Source of the DNA: Eleusine coracana subsp. coracana
Taxonomy: Eukaryota > Streptophyta > Magnoliopsida > Poales > Poaceae
Assembly (NCBI GenBank): GCA_032690845.1
Contig: CM064426.1
Location: 60,488,631 to 60,552,630 of the forward strand
DNA length: 64,000 bases
Direction of reading: 5' to 3'
The translations under genes and the position numbers were made by a program. This document shows positions 36,470-48,740 of this stretch, piece by piece (the first letter of the stretch is position 1; each line of letters begins with the position of its first letter). The notes under the pieces are model-generated. The model had not been told where the DNA came from and ran no database searches. It was given only the letters and a program-made list of their open reading frames with translations.

Positions 36470-37252
36470 GCTAGATAAATTTGCGGTCTAGACATGCACT
36501 TGCCCAGTGCTCACTGCTGTCGTAAACAAAACAGCCCTCGTTTTCTTTTCCCTTTTTCTTCTTAAACATGGTAGTCTACTTTGGCTTCTCCTTCTTTTCT
36601 TGCTTCTTCTTTTTATTACGAGATGCATTGAAATTATTTTTCTTCTGCGCCACATTGGCGATAGAAGACTCAATGTCGTTTTCGCGTGTGTCTTTTGCTC
36701 TTGCCCTCTCCTCAACATCACGAGTACCAATAAGGTCGCGTGTGTTTTAAAGAAGTAGTAAAATCCTTCCAAGAGGGTGATAATTTGGAGATAATATCTC
36801 CAGCCATAAACTTATCAGCCAACACACAAGAGAATTATTTGAGTTCTTTTGCTAGTGCATGTACTTCATGAGCTTGTTCAACTACAGAACGGTTCTAGTC
36901 AAACATTTGCTCCATGACGTAGAGCTCACTCTTAGCATAAGAGACACCGAACTTAGCATCCAATGCATCCCACAACTCTTTGACAGTTTTACATATGATG
37001 TAAGAATCAACATACTTATCAGCGAGAGCGCTAATCACACCGCCTCGAAACAGGTTGTCGGCAACCTCGAACGCTTTCTCCTCTTCAGGAGTAAATTGTT
37101 CGGGCTTCCACTGTGCGGCGTGATAGGAATTCATCGCTGTTAACCACAGTATCATCCGTGCATGCCACCTCTTGTAAAACGTACTATTAAAACTATCGGG
37201 TTTCAACGCAGCAGCAAATCCTCTAATAGAAAAATACCTATCAGGTTTTTGG
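36470..37252 (-). pseudogene. Copia gag, broken
   Basis: On the minus strand it reads RYFSIRGFAAALKPDSFNST..., then FYKRWHARMILWLTAMNSYH, ELWDALDAKFGVSYAKSELY and KFMAGDIISKLSPSWKDFTT. These are typical of the UBN2/gag domain of copia elements. A degraded zinc knuckle, CFVYDSSEHWASAC (Tyr where Cys is expected), lies near 36,525-36,485. Stops and frameshifts begin near 36,895. The frame opens right at the LTR end with no primer-binding site, so DNA has been lost between LTR and gag. Confidence 0.78.
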
Positions 37253-37254
37253 AT

Positions 37255-37630
37255 TGTTAAGAAATTAGGTATTTTCAGATTGAATTTAATCTATTTTATT
37301 AGCAGCATATAGGTGATGACAAATTTCACAAATTTGCAATTACTAGTTACGATCGTATATTTGGAGCAGTGTCGGGATGCACATATATATAGCCTCAAGT
37401 GTTTTGGAAACTGCAAACGATGGTTTCTCGCTCGCACGCCTCGGCTCGACGGTGGCGCGCGCGCGTGGCTCGTCTTTAGCCCCTCTCAACTTCTCTAATA
37501 GGTATAACAATAAAAGTCGAGTTAACACGTAGTAAATATTCTATATGGGATTAAATCATTACATTTAATATGGATCTAGACTTTATTCATTATTAAATAA
37601 AATATGGATCAGCCCATATTATATCTAACA
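37255..37630 (-). repeat. Copia 5' LTR (internally deleted)
   Basis: 376 bases, with the same termini as the ~1.0-kb 3' LTR. One deletion joins CGATCG to TATATTTGGAG (losing the counterpart of 361-539 plus 24,269-24,486). Another removes most of the GC-rich part. The TATA-like box survives at 37,381-37,393. Confidence 0.85.
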
Positions 37631-37635
37631 TTCCA
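37631..37635. repeat. Target-site duplication TTCCA, right copy (outer copia)
   Basis: Identical to 244-248; host sequence resumes at 37,636. Confidence 0.88.
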
Positions 37636-37783
37636 GCCATCCTGTGAAAATCACCCTGAAGTATATTTTGATCCATTCCCGATAATTTTATTGTAGCCAT
37701 TATGTTTGGAAATTTGGACCGAATAACATCTCAAATGTTTTTAAGAAAAAAAAAGGAGACCCCGATTAAGAAATTTATTGTAG

Positions 37784-39117
37784 CGTTTGGATGTTGGCAT
37801 TCAGGCCCAGAATTTGGAATTGGCATTCGCTGGCCTCCAATATCGCCGTTTGGATGTCCATGGAATCGACTTATGGAAACGAAGTCCAATGCCGAAATGA
37901 TTTCCCCCCAACTCCCGCACCACTGCGGTCAATTCCGAGCCTGCACGCTCCGTATTCAGCCGAAATCAGCCCGCGCTCACTTTTCCCCATCCCGACTCTA
38001 GAAAACAACGCCGCCTCCGTGCTCCTCGTCTCCCCCACGCGTGCCTGCAGAGAAGAGGAGAGGCGAGCGCGCTGGTCGCCAGGGAGTCGGCAACACAGGT
38101 TAGGCGCTCTCCCCCATCCTCATCCCTCCTTTGAGTACCAATCTCTCGCTCCCTTATTGCCTCCATTCCTCGCTCCCTTCTTTATCTCCATTCGTCCCTC
38201 CTTTCTTAATCTGCCATGGATCAGACAAGCCACCATCCACTCCCTCCTCAATCCGCCATGGATGACATCGTACACCTCTGTGTCTCGTCCTCTGCCCCTT
38301 AAAACATTCAGATCCGTGGTCTTCCTTATCCCCTCCCCCTTCTAAACCCTAGGTCTGTTTCTATGATGCACGAATTTAATTTTCCTCTTGCTGCTTACAG
38401 GCTACGAAAGGATTTTGCTGGATTGAAGGTCAGTTTCTGTAATGCACATGGTTTTTCCAATTTTTATTCTGTAGAAATGTGTTCTGAGTGATGTACTGCT
38501 ATTATTTGTAGTTACAACGAAAGGAGCTTGCCGGATTGAAGTTACAACTGAATGGAACATCTATTGGGAGCAGCTAGCAAATGACATGTTTGCCGATTAT
38601 CTAGTTTGACAAGCTGAACTAGAGATGCAGTTCTACTGTGATAAATGAGTGTTGCTAGTTTATGGTGGCCTATTTTTGTTCTATTGTTGCTATTTGTAAG
38701 GGACATGAAAAATATTGATGCCATATATTTGCTCTATTATGCTCCTGCTTCTGGGAATTTTAAAATTCTGTTGTTATTGTGATTTTTTGAAAATATTGCT
38801 GCAACTATGACCATTTCCATAATTTTAAAGTAATATGTATATATGTGTATTCAAATTTATGCACTAGTCATCAAGAAAATATTTTCATACAAGTACAGAT
38901 TGTATAATGTTCAAACCTTTTAGCATTTCACAATTCAATCATTTGTACATCTAAACAGAAATTGGAATTGCCTACTATCTACAAATTCCAACCACAAATT
39001 TCATGAACATCCAAACGATAAAATTGGCATTGTAAGCCATTTCCAATATAGTTTGGCTTTGGTATTGAGGGCCCAATTCAATTCCTTCCCCTGAGTGTCA
39101 ACTTCCAAACAAAGCCT
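37784..39117. mobile_element. Possible DNA transposon with imperfect terminal inverted repeats
   Basis: The left end GTTTGGATGTTGGCATTCAG and the right end (minus strand GTTTGGAAGTTGACACTCAG) are similar, followed on both sides by GAATT..GGAATTGG-type sequence. Ends of this type occur in several grass DNA transposons. The interior (38,000-38,600) is C-rich then T-rich and looks like captured or untranslated gene sequence, but no coding domain is recognised. No clear target duplication is seen, so boundaries and class are uncertain. Confidence 0.35.
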
Positions 39118-39595
39118 AAAGGAATTCTTGTTGCTCAACCACCACACAACGCAAAATCCAGGCGGCTACTACAAACCACCAAATGTTCTTACACGGCGCG
39201 CTGCATTCGTCCGTCCTATTGTAGTTGCATTATATTCCTAGCGCGCTAACAAGACTGTTTGTTTATTTACCAAGTCAAGTGATCGGTTAACCAGAAAGGT
39301 AAAAACTGCATAGAAGAAGCGAAAAGGCGTGCGAGGGTAGGTGGCCGCCGGCCGACCTACGAAACCACCACAGTCCACACAGTGTGCACGCATGAGATGC
39401 GACAAGCACAGCAGCACAAAACACACTGTCAATCACCACGTACGACTCTACCCCCACGCCTTCCACTGGACCCACATGACAGCCGGTACTAATTACGCCC
39501 GCACCATGCCCACTGGCAGCTTCACGATCACTATTTCACTCCACCTCCATCATCATCAGCTAAACCGAGCCCCGTGCACATTGCACAAATCCGCC

Positions 39596-41920
39596 ATGGC
39601 CAAGCCGCTGCATTCCTTCTGTCTCCACCGGATCAAGTCCGGTGGTGGCGCGGCCGCGGCGCCGCCTTCTATACGCGCCAAGGAGGAGAGCTCTGACGGT
39701 GGTGATGGCCACAGTGGCGGCGAGCACGACGACGGCAAGGTGAAGGACGATGCCAAGGATGAGAAACCAGAGACTATGAAAGCTGGCAATAATGAGGCTA
39801 CCGTGGTGGGGAGGAAGGTGATGGTGGCGGCGGACGGCGGCAGCGAGGAGGCACGGACGGCGCTGCAGTGGGCGCTGTCGCACGCCGTCCGGCCCTGCGA
39901 CACCGTCCTCCTCCTCGACGTCGTCAGGGGAGGCGGCGGCAAGAACCGTACGTAAGCCTGCAACATCAACACGCTCGCCGTACGTGATCAGGAAAGATTG
40001 TTACGAGTTTGCGAAACTGAAAAAGTATGGGTTGTTTCTCTTGTTTGGTTGATGTGATTTAGGAGGTGATCCCAATCCAAGAAGTTGTCAGCAGCTGGAG
40101 GCGATGAGGACCATCTGCCAAGCTAAACGGCCAGAGGTACCTTCTCAGTTGTAACTGGAAAACAATACTCCTCCGTTGTGAAATTGATGTAGTTAGGACA
40201 ACAAATTTAGTTCAGTTTTGAACTAGATTAGTTGTCCTAACAACAACAATTTAAGAACAGAGGAGTAATATTTTGTTCTTTTCAGATAGTGTAGTTCATT
40301 CTGTAGACAAAATTTATTACTGGCCTCAAGAATGATTCAGCCCAAAGTTGGTGTAAGGTTTAGGTTTTATTATTAATAATACTGCGGAATATAGGAGCTA
40401 ATATGAATCGGGAAAATAATTTTCAAGATTACTGTCTTAAAATTACTAGATAGATAGACTTTTCCCCTCTATCTCGTTTCATTTTATTGGTTCTTTTTAA
40501 TAAAACAATGCTTTTATACCTAGTACGATGTAGAATTCAGTTATGCTTAAAGTACGGCATCACAGGGACATAACATTGACGTAATCCACAGATGAACATG
40601 ATCAAAATGCTAGAGTATTAACCAAGGTTGGAATAACCGAATAAAACCGGCCGGTTATCCCGGTTAACCAGATAACCGGTCCCGGCCGGTCACGCTAACC
40701 GATCGGTTAGCCGAAGTAAACCGAACTTGGTACTGTAGTTATACGGTTAATCGGCCGGTTATCCTGGTTAACCGGTCAGTTTTTCACCGAACCGAGCCGG
40801 CCGGTTAAATCGTTTATTTGAACCACATCAATATTTAAGACTGATTTGATGTTTGGAGCTAGAACTATTGAACATTTATTGTCCTACTGATCGTCAATAA
40901 AGTAGAACGATGCCATCTATGGCTAATTACTGTACCCGGCCCTACATAATTGGCATTTTGGAGCTGGCAGTAATCGACTTGATCTACGGTACAATTTCGC
41001 TTGCTCATTGTGCCTTAATCTACTGTGTGTAGCAGAGAGGAAACTGCCGAAAAGTTTGAATTGATTCTTGCGTTCCATGAAAATGTCAAAGACGGTCCCT
41101 TACATTGCTGGCATGTGAAGTGACATATCAAATCCTCTGATCCGTTATCAACAAAATGGAAAAAGAAAACCCTTTGCCGACAAGCCAGATGATGAAGCCT
41201 TTTTGCGATACAGAAACGACAATCCCCTGAAATCTTATCGCAGTGTACTGTTTCCTTGAGACAGGGCATTCTATATCAAATAGTACCGCGAAAAGGGACC
41301 CCACTCACTGTCAGATCGTCAAAGAAAAAGGATGCCAGCAACGCAGAGCGGCATCTGCAAGCAAAGATCACAACTGACACAGGGTGGGCATGTGCTGCGT
41401 ATCATCAAAGTATGCATGTCCGCCCAGACTGGATCATGGCCCATGGCTATATGTTTTCTCAAGATCAGTGACCCTCAAATCTTGAAAATGAATTTCAAAA
41501 AAAAAACTAAGCAATAACCCTTACTCTTTTTTTTTTTCAAATTTTGTATATAAGAAATCAGTTTGCTACTTTAGAGAAGCTTGAGTTTGTGTAATCGAAA
41601 TGTTTTTGTTCGAGCAGGTGCGAGTGGAGCTGTTCCTGGTGGAGGGGAAGGACCGGGGTCCGGCGATAGTGGAGGCGGCGAGGAAGCAGGGCGTCTCGCT
41701 CCTCGTCGTGGGGCAGAAGAAGCGATCCGTCACATGGCGGCTGCTGTCAATGTGGATGGCCGGAATGAAGGGCGCGGCAGGGTCGGCGGGCACCGGCGCC
41801 GCCGACTACTGCGTCCAGAACGCTGCGTGCATGGCGCTGGCCGTCCGGCGGAAGAGCCGGCGAGGCGGAGGTTACCTCATCACCACCAGGCGGCAGAGAG
41901 ATTTCTGGCTTCTGGCTTGA
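39596..41920 (+). CDS. Universal stress protein (USP) domain protein, 3 exons, 242 aa
   Basis: Exons 39,596-39,947, 40,063-40,136 and 41,618-41,920 total 729 bases in one frame, with GT..AG introns. A competing donor at 39,952 would break the frame. The start sits in the context CCGCCATGG. Residues about 1-65 are low-complexity, Ala/Gly- and then Asp/Glu/Lys-rich. The USP fold begins KVMVAADGGSEEARTALQWA, continues after exon 2 with VRVELFLVEGKDRGPAIVEA and GVSLLVVGQKKRSVTWRLLS, and ends GGYLITTRRQRDFWLLA, typical of plant USPA-like proteins. The ATP-binding GxxGx9G(S/T) signature is not visible. Family members act in stress responses as small nucleotide-binding-fold proteins, but the specific role here is unknown. 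It converges on VPS26. Its second intron (1.48 kb) carries a repeat; a Stowaway MITE lies near its start. Confidence 0.87.
40168..40265. mobile_element. Stowaway-like MITE in USP intron 2
   Basis: 98 bases with terminal inverted repeats CTCCTCCGTTGTGAAATTG and (reverse) CTCCTCTGTTCTTAAATTG, flanked by TA at 40,166-40,167 and 40,266-40,267. The CTCCxTCCGT-like end and TA duplication fit Stowaway (Tc1/mariner-derived). Confidence 0.8.
40636..40812. repeat. Cluster of GGTTAACCGG / CCGGCCGG motifs in USP intron 2
   Basis: About 175 bases dense in overlapping palindromic words (ACCGGCCGGTTA, GGTTAACCGG, AACCGATCGGTT at 40,697-40,708) in both orientations. It looks like a small repeat element. I do not recognise the family. 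Confidence 0.45.
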
Positions 41921-42650
41921 GGTTCCTCGTGCTGTGGTGGGTGTGAGCTTCTGAGCGTGGTATAGATAGTTGAATGGTAATGAAGTTCATAGATAGGGTG
42001 AAGAATAATGCAGTACAAGTATTGGTGACGCTGTTTGGTGTTGTCTCTGCTTTGTTTGTTGCTGGTCTAGAACTGACATGATAGTATAGATTGGAACATT
42101 GAGTTATTGATGGCTTGCAATTTTGCAATTAGAATCAAACAGCTTTTGGAGTTGTGTGCCATGGATACCTTCTGAATGCTTGCTTCCTACACAAATGAAA
42201 AGAGAAGCACAACAGCCAGGCACCAACGAATTGGATAACTTTGTTGGTGCCAGGGCTCGGAAAGAATAGCAGAATAAGAAAAATGAAGGAAGCAGAATTT
42301 GTCCGATACATATGTAAATAAAATCATCTGACATCTATCTATATGCTCCAAGTGAATTCTACATTATTGAACTTGCAATAACAGATCATATCCATGTCAA
42401 CTAAAATGAACTAAATCCTCAGAATGAGAAACAAATATAGGAAGGTAATTCACTAGGATCACCAGCTAATCATGTTGTGCCATGAGCAAAGGAAGCACTA
42501 AAAAATGGAACATAGACAACACGGCGATAGCACAACTCAATTGTACATCTCTCTCTGGAGTTATTATATACAAAACACAACAACGCTAGAAACCTCAGCT
42601 TTCACTTGTACAAAACCCGGAAGATGAACCACACGCTAGAAACCTCAACC
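41921..42650. other. Intergenic spacer between convergent USP and VPS26 genes
   Basis: The spacer holds the 3' untranslated parts of both genes. No other feature is visible. Confidence 0.65.
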
Positions 42651-45600
42651 TTAGGAAGCCTGAGGTGATTCTAGAAGACGATACATTGTGATCTCTTGCT
42701 GCTTGAAATACCTTCGATCTTCCTCATCCACAAGGACCAGATTCAGGTAGTACTTAACGCTAAATTTGTTGTTTATGTTGCGGTAAGTCGGCGTCAGCTC
42801 ATAAGGTGTCAAGAACAGCCTCACTGGAATTGATTCACCTGCAAAATAGTTTGATTAAGCATGTAGCCTACGCATCCTTGTAAAATTACTGCGGTTTGGC
42901 ACGCACTGGAGCAAATCCTGGACCATGGATGCATAATTCAAGGATGGACCAAACCCTGGCTCATCCAAATGGGTCCAACATGGGCAAGCAGCTAAGCAAC
43001 AACTACATCCGACCAGATTCATGCTTTAAGTCATGCATGATGCATGGTAATGATAGATCATGGCCATGGATATTTGAATGAAATGTGCTACTTTATACAT
43101 CATGCAAGGTCCTTTTATCAATTTGGATCCATTCAGACAGTCGTAGTTTAAATGCACACATGACCAACTACCATGGTTCCCGAAAAAAGGGAAACCCAAT
43201 CATTTACCCCCTCACAAGAGCACTGCATGTCCTAGATCATAATGATGATCTTGCATCCATTACTAAGGTTTGAAATCACAGAAACTAATGCAATAATGTC
43301 TTTGTGCATCATTACTTTGAAAGTTTTGAGGCATTGAAAAAGCTAAAGGTGGGAATGATGATAGTCACGAGTGCAATGAATGCACATCAAGGCTTACAAA
43401 GCATGAACGAGCCCACGATACTGTTTAACCCTCAAGCACAAGACAAACATAAAAAGAACTCATAAATTGGGAAATGGAAAAGGAGCAACAAACATTATCA
43501 TACCTCTGACAGGAGCACCATCCATCAACTCAAACTTTGCAAGAGTCTCAGTTTCAACATATGTGTTAGAGCCAGATCCTGTTGATTCACGACGACGAAT
43601 CTCCAGTTCCATATTTTTTATCTTTATTCTGACAAGAAGAAAATAAATCTTTCCAATAATCACATCATTGAGATGGTACCTGAACAAAAATGTGAAGTGA
43701 ATGATTTAGCAGGCTTGAAAAATGAGAAACTTATTAGAACAGACAGACAATAGCCCCCACATATGACAATGATCTTACTTGCTTTTGCTGTATTCAAACT
43801 CAATATGTAAGCAATCCTCAATTCCTACTTCCATCTGAAAGGGAACATTCAGTAGCATCATCAATATTAATACACTGACATGTACTTTGGCCAGATATTC
43901 TCATTTCAACCACATCAAATAGCATAATTATCAAATTAAAGACATCATGGAATAGCGATGGTTGAACAAAAACTTTTAATTGCTCTTTTCAGAATATTTC
44001 AGTGTCAAGCAACTTCAAAGTTTCCCATCACATCAAAGCTGCTTAATCTGTAAACTTAAGTGCAATCAGCCTGATAAGCATTGTTTTTAAAATAATACTA
44101 CAGCTCATTTTATTACAAAAAATCTCAGAATGGCCGCTATGGATGGCAGGTCAGTTCAAGACAAGTGTTAGCAGACTGATAGTAATAGATCAGATAATTG
44201 TTGTTTAGACTGGTAATACTATATCAGATAACATCATCAAAACTAGTTGTTCACTTCTCAAAAAAAGCTACCAGGTATAAGCAGCAGATCAAAGAGTTCA
44301 GAAACAATAATTTTATACACACAGAAAAGGACCAGACAGTAGACAGTTCATGACAACCAGCTAATTCACCTCCTTTTATTCTCCTCAATATTTCAAAATG
44401 GAGATCTAGAGGGTTTTCTACTTGACGATGTCCAACTAAAAAGGATATATCTACTTTTCAATAGTTGATAAATCAATGTTCATTAGGCCACAACTTTCTT
44501 GAAGAAACAGAATGACTAGTTTTCTTGGATTTGAGAAAAAGAAATTGACCAGTCTTCAATATTTTCTTGAACCTCTGGAGTTACCATAAGGTGAACTAAG
44601 ATGAAAAGCTTAGGGAAACTTAGTCAGCATGGTTTTAAGGGCTCTAACACACAATATTACTCTGAAAAAGTAAATCAATATGTAGTTTCTTTGTGGCAGA
44701 CACGTCTTTCAACAGTACAAGCATCAAAGTAGAAGCTTGCATTAACAGAACCTCACCTTGATGCTATTGTTGATTGTAGGGACAGGCGTGTAGTTTCTTA
44801 CCTGGTGAAAACAGGAGAATTAGTGTTTGCACGGCTTTCAATTGTCATGAAAATATGGCAATTATCAACTTACACAGAAATCGCTGTATTCCACAATATT
44901 TCCAACATAGTTTCTGCCAATTGTGACTTTTAAAATATACCTGCAGACACATCAAGCAATCTGATCTTTTGAAGTGCTTTCAGTAACTTTTTCTTTGAGC
45001 ATTTCAACATTATAAAGTTGCTGGATATTTCAAACAAGTGCAATGCTATAGACGGGTTCAAGTCCAAAGTAGGTACATGTGTTATAAGGAACAAATGATA
45101 GTTGGATTTGCTTGACCCAAGCACGAGTTTAGGAAGGTACGATAGTATTATTAATTAAAAATTTCATTAGCAAAATTTCAAACAAAATATAATTATGTTT
45201 GCTAATACATAACACCATTCAAGACAAATCATATATGCGTAACTGCAAATTGGACAGGCATCCTCATCATCTAGAGGCACAACACTGATAAATAGAACTA
45301 CAAAATAACACATCCATCTTACAAGTCAATGAAGAGAAAATATCAGAAATTATGAGATAAAAAGGTACAAAACTCGGAATCACATAGGCAAAAGGTTTAT
45401 CATGTGGGTACTGCAACAAATCTTCGTCTCAAAATGTTAAAATTCCAATTCATCAAGCTGAACTTGAATGGACAACTGTAATACTAGCTTGGAAACTAAA
45501 AAGTGCCATTGAATTAAACAGATTAAACTGTCCGTGAAGGTGAACCAATACAGGGACCAGGAGTTTTTGCCACCCAAATTTGTAACTACAGTGAAAAATC

Positions 45601-48600
45601 TTAAGCAGCAGTATAAATGCAATATATGTAAAACAATACACAATGCAAGACCTGCTCTGAATCATAGCAACTATTGCTTACCTCAGTCTGACATTTGTTC
45701 CATTGTAAGACTCATATGGCATTTCAACAGTAGAAAACTCAAATGGATATGTCTTCCTTTCAAAAATTTCACCAGGAACGTCTAACTCACGTACTGCATA
45801 TACAAAAAGAGCATTGTAAGTCATAACAGCTTCTCATGTAGGAGTAACAAGAATATGAATGCCAAACAAATATCTGTAGTAGGAATTCAATCACTCAAGC
45901 ATCAACCAGGTGATTTGGTCTTATAGTAGCAGTCAACAATGTCAGCCAGCCAAAGAGGCAAAGCAACTTCTGAGTTCGGCAAACGTACGACACAATGAAT
46001 CTCAGCGTGTTTTCACAGACCTTGATAGTTTCATTCGCTTTTCTCCCTTAACCTACTTCTAGATCTTTAAAGCCTTCACAAAGCTTGAATTGACTTTGTT
46101 CTAAAACAACTCATTACTCATCAATTATACACACTTTCAGAAAAGTGTATACAAAAGTTGTAACATCACATCAATTTCATAGGATACTATTCATGTAGAG
46201 AAACTAAGTAGACAAAGAGATGATTCAGCAGCAAAATAATGCTCTGGCCTAATAATTATGAATCAGGCTATTCCCAGAAATAAAAGATTTATGACATGAA
46301 CAAAAAACATCATCAGAGGTCCAGAGCGTTGCACAATCTGCCATAAGAGATATTGGCATCTCATGCACGAGAGAACTCACCTAAGGAAGTGAAGTCATAG
46401 AAGTTTCCTCGGTCAAAATAGAGCTCTGTAAAGAAATAGTCACCCATTATAGTAAAGGAGTCAGGACCTCAAAGGACCCAAGTACTAAATAGTAGACCCA
46501 AAGCAATATAGTAAATTGTCTATTTACTCTTCAACACACAGACTTTCAATACTTTACCAAAGAATGGAGCCACGTACACAACCTGAAAGTTTGTATAAAG
46601 CACAACTGAAAATGCAACTTCTCGACAAACTTCCAGTTTTTTTGTAAAAAAAAGAAATAATCAGAAAAAGCAGAAATCTCAGAGTAACACAGCAAAATGG
46701 CATATGTCCCAATTGTCAAGAAATTTATCAGAACAAGTAGTATTTTAGGACAAAGGCAAAATACAATAATCATAAGGAACAAGATGTTCATGAACACATC
46801 AAATACAGATAACATAATGGGCCTAAAGTAGGCCCATCCGTGAGTCAAACCTGAGAAGGTTAGGGTTTAAGTTAATTAAGAAATTATTAAGTAGAGTTAA
46901 GAGTTTGAGTCCTATGTGATTGTAAGCCGAAACTCCTATATAATGATGGGCATGGCAATGTGAATCAACAAGAAAGAAATAGATTAAGAGATTTTGTAAC
47001 TCCTATCCCTGCCCTTGTACTGCGCTGATGCCTATCAGCGAGGCTGCCGCTTGGGTCCAGGGCCATGTGGTTTGACTCACAAATGGGACTAGTTTGGATC
47101 CATGACATATAACAAGCATACTGAAGACATAAGCTAAATAGCTTGTATTGAATTGGGTGAGAAAATGACATTTTGAAGCAAAAGTTGTCATTAACTTGCA
47201 GCAAGATTTGACCGGACGAAATTTCGTAGGGGATATAACATACCTATTTGGCCCAGCAACTCAATCTTGACACCCATGTGTTCAATCCTTTTACCAGGGA
47301 CTGGAGCTATCGATACCTGAGACCACCATCCAGATGAGCTCGATACTGCAGCCAAGCAAGGTACATAAGAATAAACAAACAAGGAAATAGTACCTCTCCA
47401 GATATTGTTTCCAGGCTCTGAAAAACAGGAACCATCGTAGCCTTCCCATTGTCCTTCTTGACTGAAACCTGTGAATTGACAACAAAAGAAACTGGCCATT
47501 TGTAAGCTTACATGCCAAACTCACGTTTGAACTGAAAACAGTATGAACCTGAGGATATCAAGAACTGCACCTGCTTCCTGGTCCTTGCATCAGAGAATGT
47601 GATTGAGATGTCACATGGAGGCTTGAATGCTCCGATGAAATAATTCTGGACATACAAATGAACATAGATCAGTTATGAATTATGATAAGGTACAGCCAGA
47701 AAAAATCAGATGCAACATATCTACATTTAAAGATAGAATAACATCTGAAAACTCTACATGTCAATATCACTACCAATCTAAAATCATTTGCTTGTGCGGA
47801 CAGGCTCTCAGCCTGGTGGCAAGGCGCCCGGGTGGCAGCCTGCTGGTCGGGGGTTCGAGCCCCCGATCCCGCACGCGGCACTGTAGCAGCGCTCGGTATC
47901 GTAGCGCACAGTGCTGTGCACTGTTGCTGCACGGTACTGTAGCGCGCGCAGTGTAAAAAAATCCCCTCGCTCTCCCCAGTCAAAGCATAGGTAAAGACTC
48001 ACGCCACAGCTCACACGGCCAGCTGAGTCCCTATGTATGGTTGGGGGGAGGGTTCGGGGGTTTTCTCGGCCTGCGTGAGGAGCTCTTCTCCTTAACAAAA
48101 AGCCGTTGGGGGGAGGGGGGGGGGGGGCTTCTTCCCCCGGCAGGTCGAAAAAAATCATTTGCTTGTCACACCGACCACATTATGTGTTGAAACCACTCTA
48201 ATACTTTAGTTCACTACGGCATTCCAGTTTGAGTTCAACTATCAAGCATTGTGAATTGGTGATGTGAACCAAACTTTGTTACGTTACATTACAGCCCAGT
48301 TAGACATCCAGCCTCGAAAAAGTAACCTTGCTAGACTAAAGTCTACCCCCTGATCAACACCAACTTGCTCCCTTGCTGCGCCAAGCTGTCCCCTGGTCAC
48401 ACCTACGATGGAACTACAATTAAATTTAAGGACAATCGAGAAGCTCTATCCTAGTGACAAATTCAATCAAGGACTCCGAAACAGCGGAATCAGAACACCC
48501 AACAACAGAACCTCAGCAGCACGCGCAGGAGGAAGAACTCGTCCGCAATTCCGCGCACCGGCTGCGCTAGCAACTAGCCCCTAGATTCGATAGACCCCGT

Positions 48601-48740
48601 TCCGCAGAAATACGGCCGCGGCTCCGATCACTCCGACGGACCACAGGCGACTCGCCCTGGCCCAGGGGTCAGATTCGCGGTTCGAGGGAGAGAAGGAGGT
48701 GAGGCGAGAGAGACGGAGGAGGTATGCAGCTTCTGACCAT
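42651..48740 (-). CDS. VPS26: VPS26, retromer subunit, 11 coding exons, 304 aa
   Basis: Coding exons on the minus strand: 48,740-48,738 (ATG only), 47,645-47,571, 47,468-47,394, 47,316-47,244, 46,425-46,381, 45,793-45,682, 44,940-44,874, 44,801-44,757, 43,834-43,779, 43,679-43,504, 42,838-42,651. They sum to 915 bases in one frame, all with GT/AG borders. The protein follows plant VPS26 closely: NYFIGAFKPPCDISITFSDA after the Met, ELYFDRGNFYDFTSL, then KYHLNDVIIGKIYFLLVRIK and NNKFSVKYYLNLVLVDEEDR. These are the two arrestin-like beta-sandwich halves. With VPS35 and VPS29 it forms the retromer core that recycles vacuolar sorting receptors from endosomes. Length matches the family (about 300). 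The single-codon first exon is inferred from frame and start context; 5' untranslated sequence would lie at 48,741 upward. The first intron holds a SINE. Confidence 0.93.
46820..47120 (+). repeat. Possible LTR fragment in VPS26 intron 4
   Basis: The stretch has a TATA-like CTATATAATG (near 46,936) followed by an A-rich run and TTTTGTAACTCCTATCCCTG, a layout like the promoter/R region of plant LTRs. No partner LTR or duplication was found in the window, so this is weak. Confidence 0.25.
47796..48150 (+). mobile_element. tRNA-derived SINE in VPS26 intron 1
   Basis: About 355 bases flanked by a perfect 16-base duplication AAAATCATTTGCTTGT (47,780-47,795 and 48,151-48,166). The head has pol III signals: box A-like GGTGGCAAGGCG near 47,815 and box B GGTTCGAGCCC near 47,850. 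The body has repeated GCACTGTAGC-type words, and the tail has long G runs (near 48,106-48,127). It is opposite in orientation to VPS26. SINEs are copied by LINE enzymes, which explains the long duplication. The length is large for a grass SINE, so it may be a composite. Confidence 0.75.

Noticed and set aside
37791..38345. 184-codon ORF as a host gene
   Set aside because: It starts in the inverted-repeat end of a putative transposon, is C-rich with no domain, and overlaps other frames.
47811..47875. Stand-alone tRNA gene (box A and box B present)
   Set aside because: The unit is bracketed by a 16-base duplication with a long body and G-rich tail, so it is a SINE head. I could not draw a full cloverleaf.
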